From: VXPQ01 sp965232485 | GTDB lineage: Bacteria; Bacteroidota; Rhodothermia; Rhodothermales; VXPQ01 | Reading direction: 5' to 3' | DNA length: 64,000 nt | NCBI GenBank assembly: GCA_965232485.1 | Contig: OZ246975.1 | Span: 1,302,001-1,366,000, forward strand | Shown here: one piece after another, positions 41,409-50,420 of the stretch | Layout of the letters: every line of letters begins with the position of its first letter | Position numbering within the stretch: the first letter of the stretch is position 1 | Position numbers and translations under genes: made by a program | Notes under the pieces: model-generated | Databases searched by the model: none | What the model was told of the DNA's origin: nothing | Seen by the model: only the letters and a program-made list of their open reading frames with translations

Positions 41409-41783
41409 TCAAGACGACACTGGAGGAGCGCGTATCGAGCGATAGAAAAAGGGGCGGGCGAACGGCGCGGAACCGAGTGCGTGGGCCGCCATGCGGACCG
41501 GAAGCAGCGGCGCCTGGAGTTGATCGGGAACCAAAACCGTGAGCGAACGAAACGCGCACAGATCGCACGCAAAAATATGGGGCGACGTCTGTTCTTCCAC
41601 CAGAAAATCGGTGGACATGCCCGCTGCGCTGCGCTGCGCGACCTCGGCCCCCTCTCCATGCACATGCTCCAGCGAGCGAATATGCGACAAGTCATGCCCG
41701 AACGGCGCGGCCAACGCGCCGCACAAGAGCACAACGAGGAAAAAGACGCCTGATCGTTCGATATGCGCGCGCGGCGAAAACAT
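41409..41783 (-). CDS. Small His/Cys-containing exported protein of a metal-uptake cluster
   Basis: The 124-residue protein has an N-terminal hydrophobic segment (about 11-27, GVFFLVVLLCGALAAPFG) followed by HDLSHIRSLEHVHGEG and a CxxC motif in FACDLCAFRS. His pairs plus a CxxC resemble small proteins found beside metal-related TonB receptors; I cannot name the family. It lies 62 bp upstream of the lipoprotein gene on the same strand and is probably the first gene of the cluster. Confidence 0.55.
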   Translation of the reverse strand: MFSPRAHIERSGVFFLVVLLCGALAAPFGHDLSHIRSLEHVHGEGAEVAQRSAAGMSTDFLVEEQTSPHIFACDLCAFRSLTVLVPDQLQAPLLPVRMAAHALGSAPFARPFFYRSIRAPPVSS

Positions 41784-42007
41784 CTATTCCGGATTCCGTG
41801 GGCGAGGCGGGCGGGCGAAGACAAAGGGACGATCGCGGTACCCGATTACAGGAATTTTTCCAATGGCACAACCCTGCCGCCGAAGTTACTGCAAGGAGCC
41901 TGCAAAAGCAACCCCCGCAAGCGCATTATTATTGCGCGGGACCCGCCATGTTGCGCTGCTTCGTCATTCCTTGCCAGCGCGCGGCGCGGCCTCGCGGCTT
42001 TGCGGAC
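41784..42007. other. Intergenic region between the metal cluster and def
   Basis: This 224-bp gap carries no credible ORF or RNA gene by eye. It must contain the promoter of the small His/Cys protein gene (minus strand); I see no exact TAnnTTTG box. Confidence 0.35.
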
Positions 42008-42556
42008 TTAATCAGCGCATCCAAGGGGATAATCGGCCTCGACCTTTCCGCTGGCGACCTCCCGGAGTTTCCGGCGCAAAAGGCGCCGGCGAAACGCACT
42101 GATCCGGTCCACGAAGAAAACGCCTTCGAGATGGTCCACCTCATGCTGAATCACGCGCGCCGCCAACCCGTCCGCCTCAATTTCCTGCGGTCGGAAATAG
42201 CGGTCCAGATATTTCATCCGGATGCGTTCGGGACGCCGGACCGTCTCGACGATATCCGGGATGGACAAACATCCCTCCTCGAATTCGCTTTCTTCGTCGC
42301 TCTCCCCGATAATTTCAGGATTGACGAAGACCATGGCCTCCGGCGCCTCGGCAGGCCGTATTTCCGCCGCCAGATCGGCCACGAAGATGCGCTCTGTCCG
42401 GCCCACCTGCGGCGCGGCCAGACCAATGCCCTTGGCGCCCCGCATGGTTTCGATCATATCGTCTATCAGCTGGCGGATGTTTTCGCTGTCGCCCGACACT
42501 TCGTCGGCGCTGCGCCGAAGGACGGGATCGCCATACAAACGAATGGGAAGAATCAT
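42008..42556 (-). CDS. def: Peptide deformylase
   Basis: The 182-residue metalloenzyme removes formyl groups from new proteins. All three motifs are present: GIGLAAPQVG, EEGCLSIP (Cys ligand) and QHEVDHLEG (HExxH). Its ATG overlaps the ruvX stop by 4 nt (ATGA), so it is coupled to that gene. Confidence 0.96.
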   Translation of the reverse strand: MILPIRLYGDPVLRRSADEVSGDSENIRQLIDDMIETMRGAKGIGLAAPQVGRTERIFVADLAAEIRPAEAPEAMVFVNPEIIGESDEESEFEEGCLSIPDIVETVRRPERIRMKYLDRYFRPQEIEADGLAARVIQHEVDHLEGVFFVDRISAFRRRLLRRKLREVASGKVEADYPLGCAD

Positions 42557-42999
42557 GGAGCCGGGCAGGAAGCCTCATCCTGCGTTTCGTCTATGTAGTC
42601 CTGAAGAATAACCGCCGCCGCCGCGGCGTCTACGCGCGCCTTGTCGCGACGGGCTTTTTTGCGAACGCCGGACCGGTACAGCAAATGCCTTGCCCGAACC
42701 GAGGAATGCCGTTCGTCCTGCATCACCACGTTTTTGCCGGGAAAACGACGGGACAACCGGCGCGCGAAGGACCGAACGACCTCCGTCGCCTCGCCCTCCT
42801 CGCCCGACAACGTCAAAGGCCAGCCCACCACGATCGTATCGAATCCGGGATCCTCGTCCAGGCTCGCCAGCTCCCGCAACGCTTCCTCGCCGGAATACGC
42901 CCCGATCGATTGCGCATACAACCGAAACGGATCGGATATGGCCAAGCCAACGCGCTGCGCGCCATAGTCGACGCCGACAATGCGAGACAAGACATTCAT
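42553..42999 (-). CDS. ruvX: YqgF/RuvX-type RNase H-fold nuclease (putative pre-16S rRNA nuclease)
   Basis: The 148-residue protein has the YqgF motifs: GVDYGAQRVGLAISDP with the first Asp, VVGWPLTLSGEEGEAT, and the DERHSS and DAAAAAVILQDYID segments with further acidic residues. Members process 16S rRNA or resolve Holliday junctions. ATG 42999 is used; the longer frame overlaps the HU gene. It lies 7 bp after the HU-like gene. Confidence 0.92.
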   Translation of the reverse strand: MNVLSRIVGVDYGAQRVGLAISDPFRLYAQSIGAYSGEEALRELASLDEDPGFDTIVVGWPLTLSGEEGEATEVVRSFARRLSRRFPGKNVVMQDERHSSVRARHLLYRSGVRKKARRDKARVDAAAAAVILQDYIDETQDEASCPAP

Positions 43000-43006
43000 A
43001 GCAGGC

Positions 43007-43348
43007 TTACGACGGGTTGGCGGCGTCCGACGGCGACAAGGGAACCTGCAACGCCTCCCGCAACCGTTTCCCCGGCCGGAAGCGCGTCTTGCGGCGGCCT
43101 GGTATAAAGACCGTCTCGTTCGTCCTCGGGTTGCGGGCCTGCGGCTTGGGGCGAGTCTTCTTGACCTCGAATACCCCGAATTCGCGCAACTCAATGCGGA
43201 CCTCCGGATCCGCGTCCATCATGATGTCGCGAATCGCGTCAAGCACCGCGCGAACCCAGGGGTCCGCCTTGTATACCGGCTCGTCCATGGTTTCGGCCAC
43301 GCGGCGGGCTACGTCTTTTCGGGTTTGCGTACGGGATGCAGAAGACAT
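43007..43348 (-). CDS. HU/IHF-family DNA-binding protein
   Basis: The 113-residue protein has the HU fold: an N-terminal helical pair (TRKDVARRVAETMDEPVYKA), then IELREFGVFEVKKTRPKPQA and the signature arm ARNPRTNETVFIPGRRKTRF. It bends DNA in the nucleoid or at specific sites. ATG 43348 is used. It is about 20 residues longer than HU and has a short Pro/Ser tail. Confidence 0.92.
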   Translation of the reverse strand: MSSASRTQTRKDVARRVAETMDEPVYKADPWVRAVLDAIRDIMMDADPEVRIELREFGVFEVKKTRPKPQARNPRTNETVFIPGRRKTRFRPGKRLREALQVPLSPSDAANPS

Positions 43349-43456
43349 GATCGCAGTCTTTAGGGATGCTGTTATCCATAAACTTGCCAACAAGGAAGGA
43401 ACAAACGACAGTTTACGGAAAAAAGGAGGCAACATACAAGATCGGAAAAAAGCGGC

Positions 43457-45700
43457 TCATTCCTCGAACCGGTACACGCCATGAATGCCGTCGATGCGCT
43501 TGAGTCGCTCGATAAGGCGGCGAAGGTGCGACAAATCCGTCACCGAGCATACGATCGTGCCTTCGAATACGCCATCTTCGGAATCTACCGTAATGGAACG
43601 AATATTCGTTTTCATATTTTTGGAAATAACGGTCGTGACGTCGCTGACGACGCCCACGCGATCCTCTCCCATCACCCGCAAGCCGGACAGAAAGTGCACA
43701 TCTTTCTGCCTGCTCCACTCGACCGAAACGATGCGATCCGGGTGGTTCACGAGCAAGCCGGGCGCATTCCGGCAATTCACGCGGTGAATCTTTATGCCAT
43801 CGCTGCGGCTTATGTACCCGAACACATCGTCGCCGGGAATCGGATTGCAGCAAGGCGCATACCGCGTCACGATATCCGTATGCAATTCCCCGTCGATTTC
43901 AAGCGCCGGACGAGCCGTTACCTGGGCGGAATCCAGGAAATTCTCGTAGCGCAGCCGAAGTCCTTCCTGTTCGGCGGGTTCGCTCTCCACTTCCTTGCGC
44001 TCGCGCAACTCGTTCCGGACGAACTTCACGAAATCCTTCGCATCGAAAAGCCCCGTTCCGATTTCGTAAAACATTTGCTGGGCATTCGGAAACTTGAGCC
44101 GGTTGGCCACCCGCCGCAGTTTCTGCTCATCGACTTGCAGATTGGCCCGATCGAGCTTCTTCCGGAGCGTTTCCCTGCCCAGGTCGATGCTGCGACGGCG
44201 TTTCTCGTTGATCGAATGTCGTATCCGACTGCGCGCCTTGTGCGTAACGACGAACTTTATCCAGTCGGGGTTCGGCGTTTGCTTCTTCGACGTAATGATC
44301 TCCACCTGATCGCCGCTCTGGAGCTTGTACGAAAGCGGCGCCATCCTGCCATTCACTTTCGCCCCGATGCAGTGCATGCCTACTTCGGTATGAACCTGAA
44401 AAGCAAAATCAACCGGGGTCGCATGGCGGGGCAGGGTCATTAGATCCCCGTTGGGGGTGAAAATATAGATTTCTTCGTCGTACAGATTGAGCCGAAACTC
44501 CTTGACGAATTCCGTGGCGTGCTCCGGATCGGGATTTTCGAGAATATCCCGCACCCAGTCCAGAAATTGCTCCATCCCCCGGTCCCGGTCGCTCACGGCC
44601 TCCTTGTATTTCCAGTGCGCCGCCACGCCGCGCTCGGCGATGGCGTGCATTTCCTCCGTGCGAATCTGCACTTCCACCCGCCGCCCCGCCGGACCGAGCA
44701 CCGTTGTGTGCAAACTCTGATACCCGTTGGATTTGGGCACCGAAATAAAATCCCGAAAGCGTTCCGGCAACGGCTTGTACAAGTCCGTAATGATCGAATA
44801 CACCCGCCAGCAATCTTCCTTCCCTTTCTTGCCGGCGCTTTGCAGAACAATGCGAATGGCGAGCAGGTCGTATATCTCTTCGATGGGCTTTTCCTTGCGC
44901 TTCATCTTCCGCCAGATCGAATAGATGTTCTTCGACCGGCCGACCATCTCGAAATCGAAGCCCTCGCTTGCGAGGCGAGCCCGCATAGGTTCGACGAAAC
45001 GGCGCACATAACCGTCCCGCTCGCCTTTGGACGCCTGCAGGCTTTGCACGATGTCGCGGTACTCTTCCGGATGCAGGATTTTCAGGGAAATGTCCTCCAG
45101 CTCCGCCTTGATCGCGTTCAGGCCAAAACGATGGGCCAGCGGCGCAAATAGATCCAGGGTCTCGCTGGCAATCTTGAGTTGCTTCTGCTTGGGAAGCGAC
45201 CCGATGGTGCGCAAATTGTGCAGCCGATCCGCAAACTTGATGAGGATGACGCGGATGTCCGTCGCCATGGACAGCATGAGCTTGCGGACATTCTCGGCCT
45301 GGCCCATTTCGCGGCTCCAGGAAACCCCCCGTATCTTGGTCAATCCATCGACGATGTTCGCAACCGTATCGCCGAATTCTTCCCGTATGAGGTCCAGGGA
45401 AAACTCCGTATCCTCCACGGTGTCGTGCAAAAGCGCCGAAACCACGCTGACGTCGTCGAATCCGATATCCCGGGCCACGATCACGGCGACCTCAATGGGA
45501 TGCGTAATGAATCGTTCCCCCGAGGCGCGCCGGTCGTTGCGATGCGCCCAATAACCTAATCTGAAGGCGCGGCGAATCATGTCCTCGTCCACCGACCGCA
45601 GCGATTGACGACACGCAGCAAGCAATTCGTCCAGTCCGGCTTCGAATTCCGGTTCCAGTTGCAGGTCTGTATGGCTCAGGATGGAAGAAGCGCGCAACAT
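43457..45700 (-). CDS. Bifunctional (p)ppGpp synthetase/hydrolase, RelA/SpoT family
   Basis: The 747-residue Rel protein has an HD hydrolase domain with an intact ALLHDTVEDTEF motif, a synthetase domain (KNIYSIWRKMKRK, RVEVQIRTEEMHAIAERGVAAHW), a TGS domain (IYIFTPNGDLMTLPRHATPVDFAF), a helical/zinc-finger-like region (YAPCCNPIPGDDVFGYISR) and a C-terminal ACT domain (GVVSDVTTVISKNMKTNI). It controls the stringent response. The HD motif indicates that hydrolase activity is retained. Confidence 0.95.
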   Translation of the reverse strand: MLRASSILSHTDLQLEPEFEAGLDELLAACRQSLRSVDEDMIRRAFRLGYWAHRNDRRASGERFITHPIEVAVIVARDIGFDDVSVVSALLHDTVEDTEFSLDLIREEFGDTVANIVDGLTKIRGVSWSREMGQAENVRKLMLSMATDIRVILIKFADRLHNLRTIGSLPKQKQLKIASETLDLFAPLAHRFGLNAIKAELEDISLKILHPEEYRDIVQSLQASKGERDGYVRRFVEPMRARLASEGFDFEMVGRSKNIYSIWRKMKRKEKPIEEIYDLLAIRIVLQSAGKKGKEDCWRVYSIITDLYKPLPERFRDFISVPKSNGYQSLHTTVLGPAGRRVEVQIRTEEMHAIAERGVAAHWKYKEAVSDRDRGMEQFLDWVRDILENPDPEHATEFVKEFRLNLYDEEIYIFTPNGDLMTLPRHATPVDFAFQVHTEVGMHCIGAKVNGRMAPLSYKLQSGDQVEIITSKKQTPNPDWIKFVVTHKARSRIRHSINEKRRRSIDLGRETLRKKLDRANLQVDEQKLRRVANRLKFPNAQQMFYEIGTGLFDAKDFVKFVRNELRERKEVESEPAEQEGLRLRYENFLDSAQVTARPALEIDGELHTDIVTRYAPCCNPIPGDDVFGYISRSDGIKIHRVNCRNAPGLLVNHPDRIVSVEWSRQKDVHFLSGLRVMGEDRVGVVSDVTTVISKNMKTNIRSITVDSEDGVFEGTIVCSVTDLSHLRRLIERLKRIDGIHGVYRFEE

Positions 45701-46012
45701 GGCGTGGTCGGAAAAACCGGTTATGCGTTCGACCGAATGCGGCCGCCGCGAACGGCAATTGTGAAAAATTAATTAAATTCGAAATCCCGCATACGGTTTC
45801 TCTCGAAATTCAAAAATTAGTCGAGTGAATAGCAGTAAGTAGGGTGGAAAAAGAAGGAAACAAAATGAATTTTTAGTTATTATCTTGTATGGAAGGTTAT
45901 GCCCGCCTTCCCAAACCGTCTTTAGGGATACCTTGATCAAGCAAAGGTAAGGCAAGAATATCGTGCGAACGGGATAATTGCATACCTGTATGGACCGGCA
46001 AAGACGAAAATA
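45701..46012. promoter_or_regulatory. AT-rich divergent intergenic region before the Calx-beta-like protein
   Basis: About 45765-45960 is strikingly AT-rich for this genome and lacks credible ORFs. It separates relA/spoT (minus) from the large exported protein (plus) and must hold both promoters. On the minus strand TAATTTTT (near 45770) resembles a -7 box for relA/spoT. Its base composition suggests regulatory or acquired DNA. Confidence 0.45.
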
Positions 46013-49000
46013 CCCCCCCCCCCCCCCCATTATGCGCCGCCCAAGCCAATACTTGCGAGACGGTACGGATCTTGGCTGCCCTGATATCAGGGCGTCCAAG
46101 CCTGCCTGCGTCGCTCGAAGCCGCCGCCGCGCAGCCTTGGCCAAATTCCTGCCTTTCCGCGGCGACTCTTCGGCCAGGGGCCGGGGCGCCGTCGCGCTTC
46201 TTCTCGCCGCGGCGGCCTCGTTTGCCGCCGCCTCGCCCGCCCTCGGCCAAACGCCCACCGTGACGATCAAGGCGGGACCGGCGGCGGTCGAAGGGGGGTC
46301 CGCCATGTTCACATTCGAGGCCTCCGGGCTGACTGGCGCCATCCGCGTCGGGTTCGAGCTTAGCCATGAACGTGCCTACACCGGTCTCTTCACCCGCAGG
46401 ATAAGCCTGTCAGACCAGAACGGTTCCTCTAGTGCCAGGCCGGTGCCCCTGATCAAGAACGGCTTGGACGAGCCGGACGGCTGGATGAAGCTGAAGGTGC
46501 TGCCCGGCGACGGCTACGTCGTGGGCTCGCCCAACTCGGCGACCGTCCTGGTAGCCGACGCCGACCCGACGACGGTGGCGCTGAGCGCGCCGGCGGGCGA
46601 CATCGCCGAGGGCGACGACAAGACGCTCAGCGTATCGCTCGGCAGGGCTCTCCTGGCCGGCGAGGACCTCACCGTCGCGCTGACGTTCGGCGGCTCGGCC
46701 GCGTTCGGCGCGGACTACTCGCTTTCGGCGCCCGACCCGGCGCCGAAGGGGGTCAGCTACGTAAATCTGTCGAGCGACGACCTGGCGAACAAGCCGCCCT
46801 CCATCGTCTTCACCGGCGGGGACAACATCGCGAGCGAGGCTGGGGTCATTCTGGAAGGCCTGACGGACAACCTCAAAGAAGCGACCGAGACGGTTACGGT
46901 CGACTTGGGCACGCTCACCGCGAGCGCGGGCCTGGGCGGCGGCGCGAAGGCCGAGGCGGGAGGCGCGAGCTTCTCGATCGACGACGCCACGAACATCAAG
47001 GTCGGCGTCGAGCCCAAGACCTCGCCGGTCACCGAGGGCGCGACTGCCACCTTCACCCTCACCGCCGACCCCGCGCCGCTGGTCGACACGACGGTCAAGG
47101 TCCAGGTCTCCCAGTCCGGCGAGTATGTGGCGACGGATGACCTGGGCTCGAAGGAGGTCGTGATCAAGGCGGGCGCCGCAACCGCCGAGCTCTCGGCGGC
47201 GACCGACGGGGATTCGACTGACGAGCCGCCCGGAGGCGCGATAGCTGTGATTCAGGCCGGCGACGGATACGTCGTGGCCAGTGCGAACGCCGCGACCGTC
47301 AAGGTCCAGGACGACGATCCGACGACGGTGACCCTCGAGGTGACGGGTTCCGAAGCGCTCGAAGGGTCCGGCCTGGACGTGGGCCGATTCCGGGTGACGC
47401 TCGGCCGCCCGCTGACTCTCGGCGAGAGTCTCGGCGTTCCCCTCCTGTTCTCTGGAGGGACGCCGGGAACGGACTTCAGCCTGAAGTTGGTCAATCGTGC
47501 TGACCACGGCAACCCCGTCTTCGACGCCGCGGCGAGGACGGTCACGTTCCGTGCAACCGACCACTCCAAGTCGGCCGCCGAGCTGGTTCTCCAGGCGCGG
47601 GTCGACGCCGGCGACAAGGACGATGTGATCGTCGTGGACATTCCGAAGGCCTCCACGGGGCCGCCGGGTACGCCCGTCCTCGGGGCGACCGGCCTGCAGG
47701 GCGGCGCCAGCGGATCCCGGACCGGCGACGGCGAGATCACGCTCCTGGACGCCGAGCGCACGTACCGGATTTCCGGCGGAGACGCGGTGGACGAAGGCGG
47801 AATAGCCAGTTTCACCGTGCACGCGAACAGGAATCTCGTCAGTAACACCCTGGTCGTCGTCAACATCACGCAGAAGGGCGACTTCCTGGAAACTCGCTCC
47901 AGGGGAGGAAAAACCATTACTATCCCGAAGGGCGCCGCAAGCAAGGCTCTGACCGTCCAGACGGTCGGGGACGACAAGGACGAACCGGACGGACAGGTCA
48001 TCGCCACGATCATCAAGCAGCGGGGATACAAGGTCGCGGCCCCTCCGAACCACAGGGCCACCGTGACGGTCAACGACGACGACGATCCTCCGCCCGGCAA
48101 CTCGGTCGTGAAATTCGCCGCCGCTTCCGCAACCGCGGCGGAGACAGAAGGATCGACGACGATCGACATCAATCTGTCGCCTGCGCCGACCGCGGAACTC
48201 ACGCTGAAGTACGCGTTGTCCGGAACCGCCGCGCAAGGCGCCGACTACGCGATCGCAGGCGCGAGCGACGGCGCCGGAACCCTGACGGTCCCGAAGGACA
48301 GCGCGACGGCCTCTATTACGGTCGCGATCACGGACGACGCGCTCGGCGAAGCAGACGAAACTGTGATCCTGAGCCTCGCCGACAGCACGGGTTACTCCGT
48401 GGATAAGCCCGGCAGTTTTACCTTGACCATCGCCGACGACGAACCCGCGCTCGCCATCGCGGCCGCGGCGGATACCGTCGCCGAGGGAACGGCCGCAACG
48501 TTCACAGTGAGCGCGAAGCAGCCGGTCGCGACAGACGTCGCGGTTGGAGTCGCCCTGACCGGCAACGGCGACTTCTTCGGAGAGGACGCCCTCGGCGCGA
48601 AGGAAGTCATGATCGCAAAGGGCAAAAAAACCGCCAGTCTGTCGGTTCCGACCGCGAACGACGACAAGGACGAGCCGAACGGCTGGGTCCGCGCGACGCT
48701 TGAGGACCGCGCCGCCTACACGATCCCGACGTCCCCGGACGACAGCGCGCAGATCGTCGTCGCCGACAACGACGATCCGATGCCCGTCATCAGCGTCAAC
48801 GGCGGAGCAGCTGTCACTGAAGGCGAAAGCGCCTCCTTCACGATCAGCGCTCAACCGGCGCCTCAAACGACCGTGACGGTGAAGTTCAACGTTGGCCAGA
48901 CGGGCGACTTCATCCCCGAAGAGGATATGGGAGAGATGACGGTCGAGATCGGCTCGTCGGGAACCGTTTCCTACCTCTGCCCCACGGTGAACGACGAATC

Positions 49001-50420
49001 CGACGAACCGAATGGCCAGGTCCGCGCGACAATCGTTCAGGGCGAAGGCTACGAACCGGCCGAGCCGCCGGGCAATGTCGCCAATGTGCCGGTCAACGAT
49101 AACGACGAACCCTTGCCGGTAATCAGCATCTCCGGCGGCGCGGGGGTGGCAGAGGGCAATAGCGCCTCCTTCACCCTTACCGCATCGCCAGCCCCGGCGG
49201 CAAACCTGGCGGTCAGCGTAGGCGTCGCTCAAAACGGCGACTTCGCCGCGCAGGGAGAAACCGGGTCGAGAACTGTCGCCGTCGGCACAAGCGGCACGGC
49301 CCGCTTCGACGTCGCCACGACGGACGACGACGAAGCAGAAACGAACGGAACGATACAAGCGACCGTCGAGCAAGGAACCAGTTATGTCGTGGCTGACCCG
49401 CCAGCCAACAGCGCCATAGTCGCCGTCAACGACAACGACGCCCAGGTAACGACGCCGGAGGTAACGCTGTCGGCGACGCCCAACCCGGTGCTCGAAGGAG
49501 AATCCGTCACTGTTACCGCTTCGCTCTCGCAGTCGCTCGGAAACGCCGTAACCATTCCGCTCGCGTTCACGCTGGATACGGCGGAAGCAGACGACATCGG
49601 CGCGCTCGCCTCCATCACGATCGCGGCGAACCAAACGAGCGGAACGGGAACCATCGCGATGTCGGAAGACAGCGATACGGACGACGAAACCGTCGCCATA
49701 TCGCTTGGCGCGCTCCCCGGCGATGTCCTGCCGGGAACCCCGTCCACCGTCAACCTGCACATTACGGACGACGACACGCCGACCAGAGTCCAGATGCCGG
49801 AAATAACGCTATCGGCTTCTCCTAATCCCGTGAACGAAGGCGACCCCATTTCCATTACGGTCTCGATCAGCCAGGCGCTGCCCAGCGCCGTAATCATTCC
49901 GCTCGTGCTCACGCCGGATACGGCGGAACCAGACGACATCGGCGAGCTCGCCTCCATTACGATTGCGGCGAACCAGTCAAACGCCACAGAAACCATCGCA
50001 ACGAACAAGGACGACGATGCGGACGACGAGACGTTCGCTATAACGCTCGGCGCGCTCCCCGACAATGTCCTGTCGGGAACCCCATCCACCGTCAACCTGC
50101 GCATTATGGATGCGGAAACAGTCATGCCGGTCGAAACGGTCGGCGAAGAGGTCCCCGCGACCTTCGCGCTGGAGCAAAACTATCCGAACCCGTTCAATCC
50201 ATCCACCATGATCGAATTCACGCTCGACAGGGTCCAGCACGTTACGCTTTCGGTGTACGACATGCTTGGCCAGGAAGTGCAGGTGTTAATGGACGGCGTA
50301 CAGCCGGCGGATCGCTACCGCGTTACGTTCGACGCATCGGAACTTGCGAGCGGAACCTATCTGTATGTCCTCCGGGCGGAGGAACAGATCGCCGCCAAGA
50401 CCATGGCACTGCTCAAGTAA
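45990..50420 (+). CDS. Large exported Calx-beta-like repeat protein with C-terminal T9SS sorting domain
   Basis: From ATG 45990 the protein has 1476 residues. Other possible starts are ATG 46032, right after a 16-C tract, and TTG 46137, which would give a normal-length signal peptide. The hydrophobic core VALLLAAAASFAAASPALGQ is followed by roughly a dozen Calx-beta-like units of about 95-115 residues, each with an AVTEGESASFTISA-type strand and an acidic ending such as VNDNDEP. The last two (about 49461-50110) are near duplicates, 114 codons apart. The end shows the type A T9SS sorting signature NYPNPFNPSTMIEF ... GTYLYVLRAEEQIAAKTMAL. It is probably a Ca2+-binding surface or adhesion protein exported through PorQ-type machinery. 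Confidence 0.85.
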   Translation: MDRQRRKYPPPPPIMRRPSQYLRDGTDLGCPDIRASKPACVARSRRRAALAKFLPFRGDSSARGRGAVALLLAAAASFAAASPALGQTPTVTIKAGPAAVEGGSAMFTFEASGLTGAIRVGFELSHERAYTGLFTRRISLSDQNGSSSARPVPLIKNGLDEPDGWMKLKVLPGDGYVVGSPNSATVLVADADPTTVALSAPAGDIAEGDDKTLSVSLGRALLAGEDLTVALTFGGSAAFGADYSLSAPDPAPKGVSYVNLSSDDLANKPPSIVFTGGDNIASEAGVILEGLTDNLKEATETVTVDLGTLTASAGLGGGAKAEAGGASFSIDDATNIKVGVEPKTSPVTEGATATFTLTADPAPLVDTTVKVQVSQSGEYVATDDLGSKEVVIKAGAATAELSAATDGDSTDEPPGGAIAVIQAGDGYVVASANAATVKVQDDDPTTVTLEVTGSEALEGSGLDVGRFRVTLGRPLTLGESLGVPLLFSGGTPGTDFSLKLVNRADHGNPVFDAAARTVTFRATDHSKSAAELVLQARVDAGDKDDVIVVDIPKASTGPPGTPVLGATGLQGGASGSRTGDGEITLLDAERTYRISGGDAVDEGGIASFTVHANRNLVSNTLVVVNITQKGDFLETRSRGGKTITIPKGAASKALTVQTVGDDKDEPDGQVIATIIKQRGYKVAAPPNHRATVTVNDDDDPPPGNSVVKFAAASATAAETEGSTTIDINLSPAPTAELTLKYALSGTAAQGADYAIAGASDGAGTLTVPKDSATASITVAITDDALGEADETVILSLADSTGYSVDKPGSFTLTIADDEPALAIAAAADTVAEGTAATFTVSAKQPVATDVAVGVALTGNGDFFGEDALGAKEVMIAKGKKTASLSVPTANDDKDEPNGWVRATLEDRAAYTIPTSPDDSAQIVVADNDDPMPVISVNGGAAVTEGESASFTISAQPAPQTTVTVKFNVGQTGDFIPEEDMGEMTVEIGSSGTVSYLCPTVNDESDEPNGQVRATIVQGEGYEPAEPPGNVANVPVNDNDEPLPVISISGGAGVAEGNSASFTLTASPAPAANLAVSVGVAQNGDFAAQGETGSRTVAVGTSGTARFDVATTDDDEAETNGTIQATVEQGTSYVVADPPANSAIVAVNDNDAQVTTPEVTLSATPNPVLEGESVTVTASLSQSLGNAVTIPLAFTLDTAEADDIGALASITIAANQTSGTGTIAMSEDSDTDDETVAISLGALPGDVLPGTPSTVNLHITDDDTPTRVQMPEITLSASPNPVNEGDPISITVSISQALPSAVIIPLVLTPDTAEPDDIGELASITIAANQSNATETIATNKDDDADDETFAITLGALPDNVLSGTPSTVNLRIMDAETVMPVETVGEEVPATFALEQNYPNPFNPSTMIEFTLDRVQHVTLSVYDMLGQEVQVLMDGVQPADRYRVTFDASELASGTYLYVLRAEEQIAAKTMALLK
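46013..46028. repeat. Homopolymeric tract of 16 C at the start of the T9SS cargo gene
   Basis: The run follows ...AAAATA and precedes ATTATG. In the current state it reads five Pro codons in frame with ATG 45990, and ATG 46032 begins 3 nt after its end. Poly-C/G tracts of this length are prone to slipped-strand change of length. One or two bases more or less would put ATG 45990 out of frame with the rest of the gene. Confidence 0.95.

Noticed and set aside
46410..49760. 1116-codon minus-strand ORF opposite the Calx-beta-like protein
   Set aside because: The sense strand encodes repeated domains with a signal peptide and sorting domain. The antisense frame is an Arg/Gly/Asp-rich mirror of the repeats.
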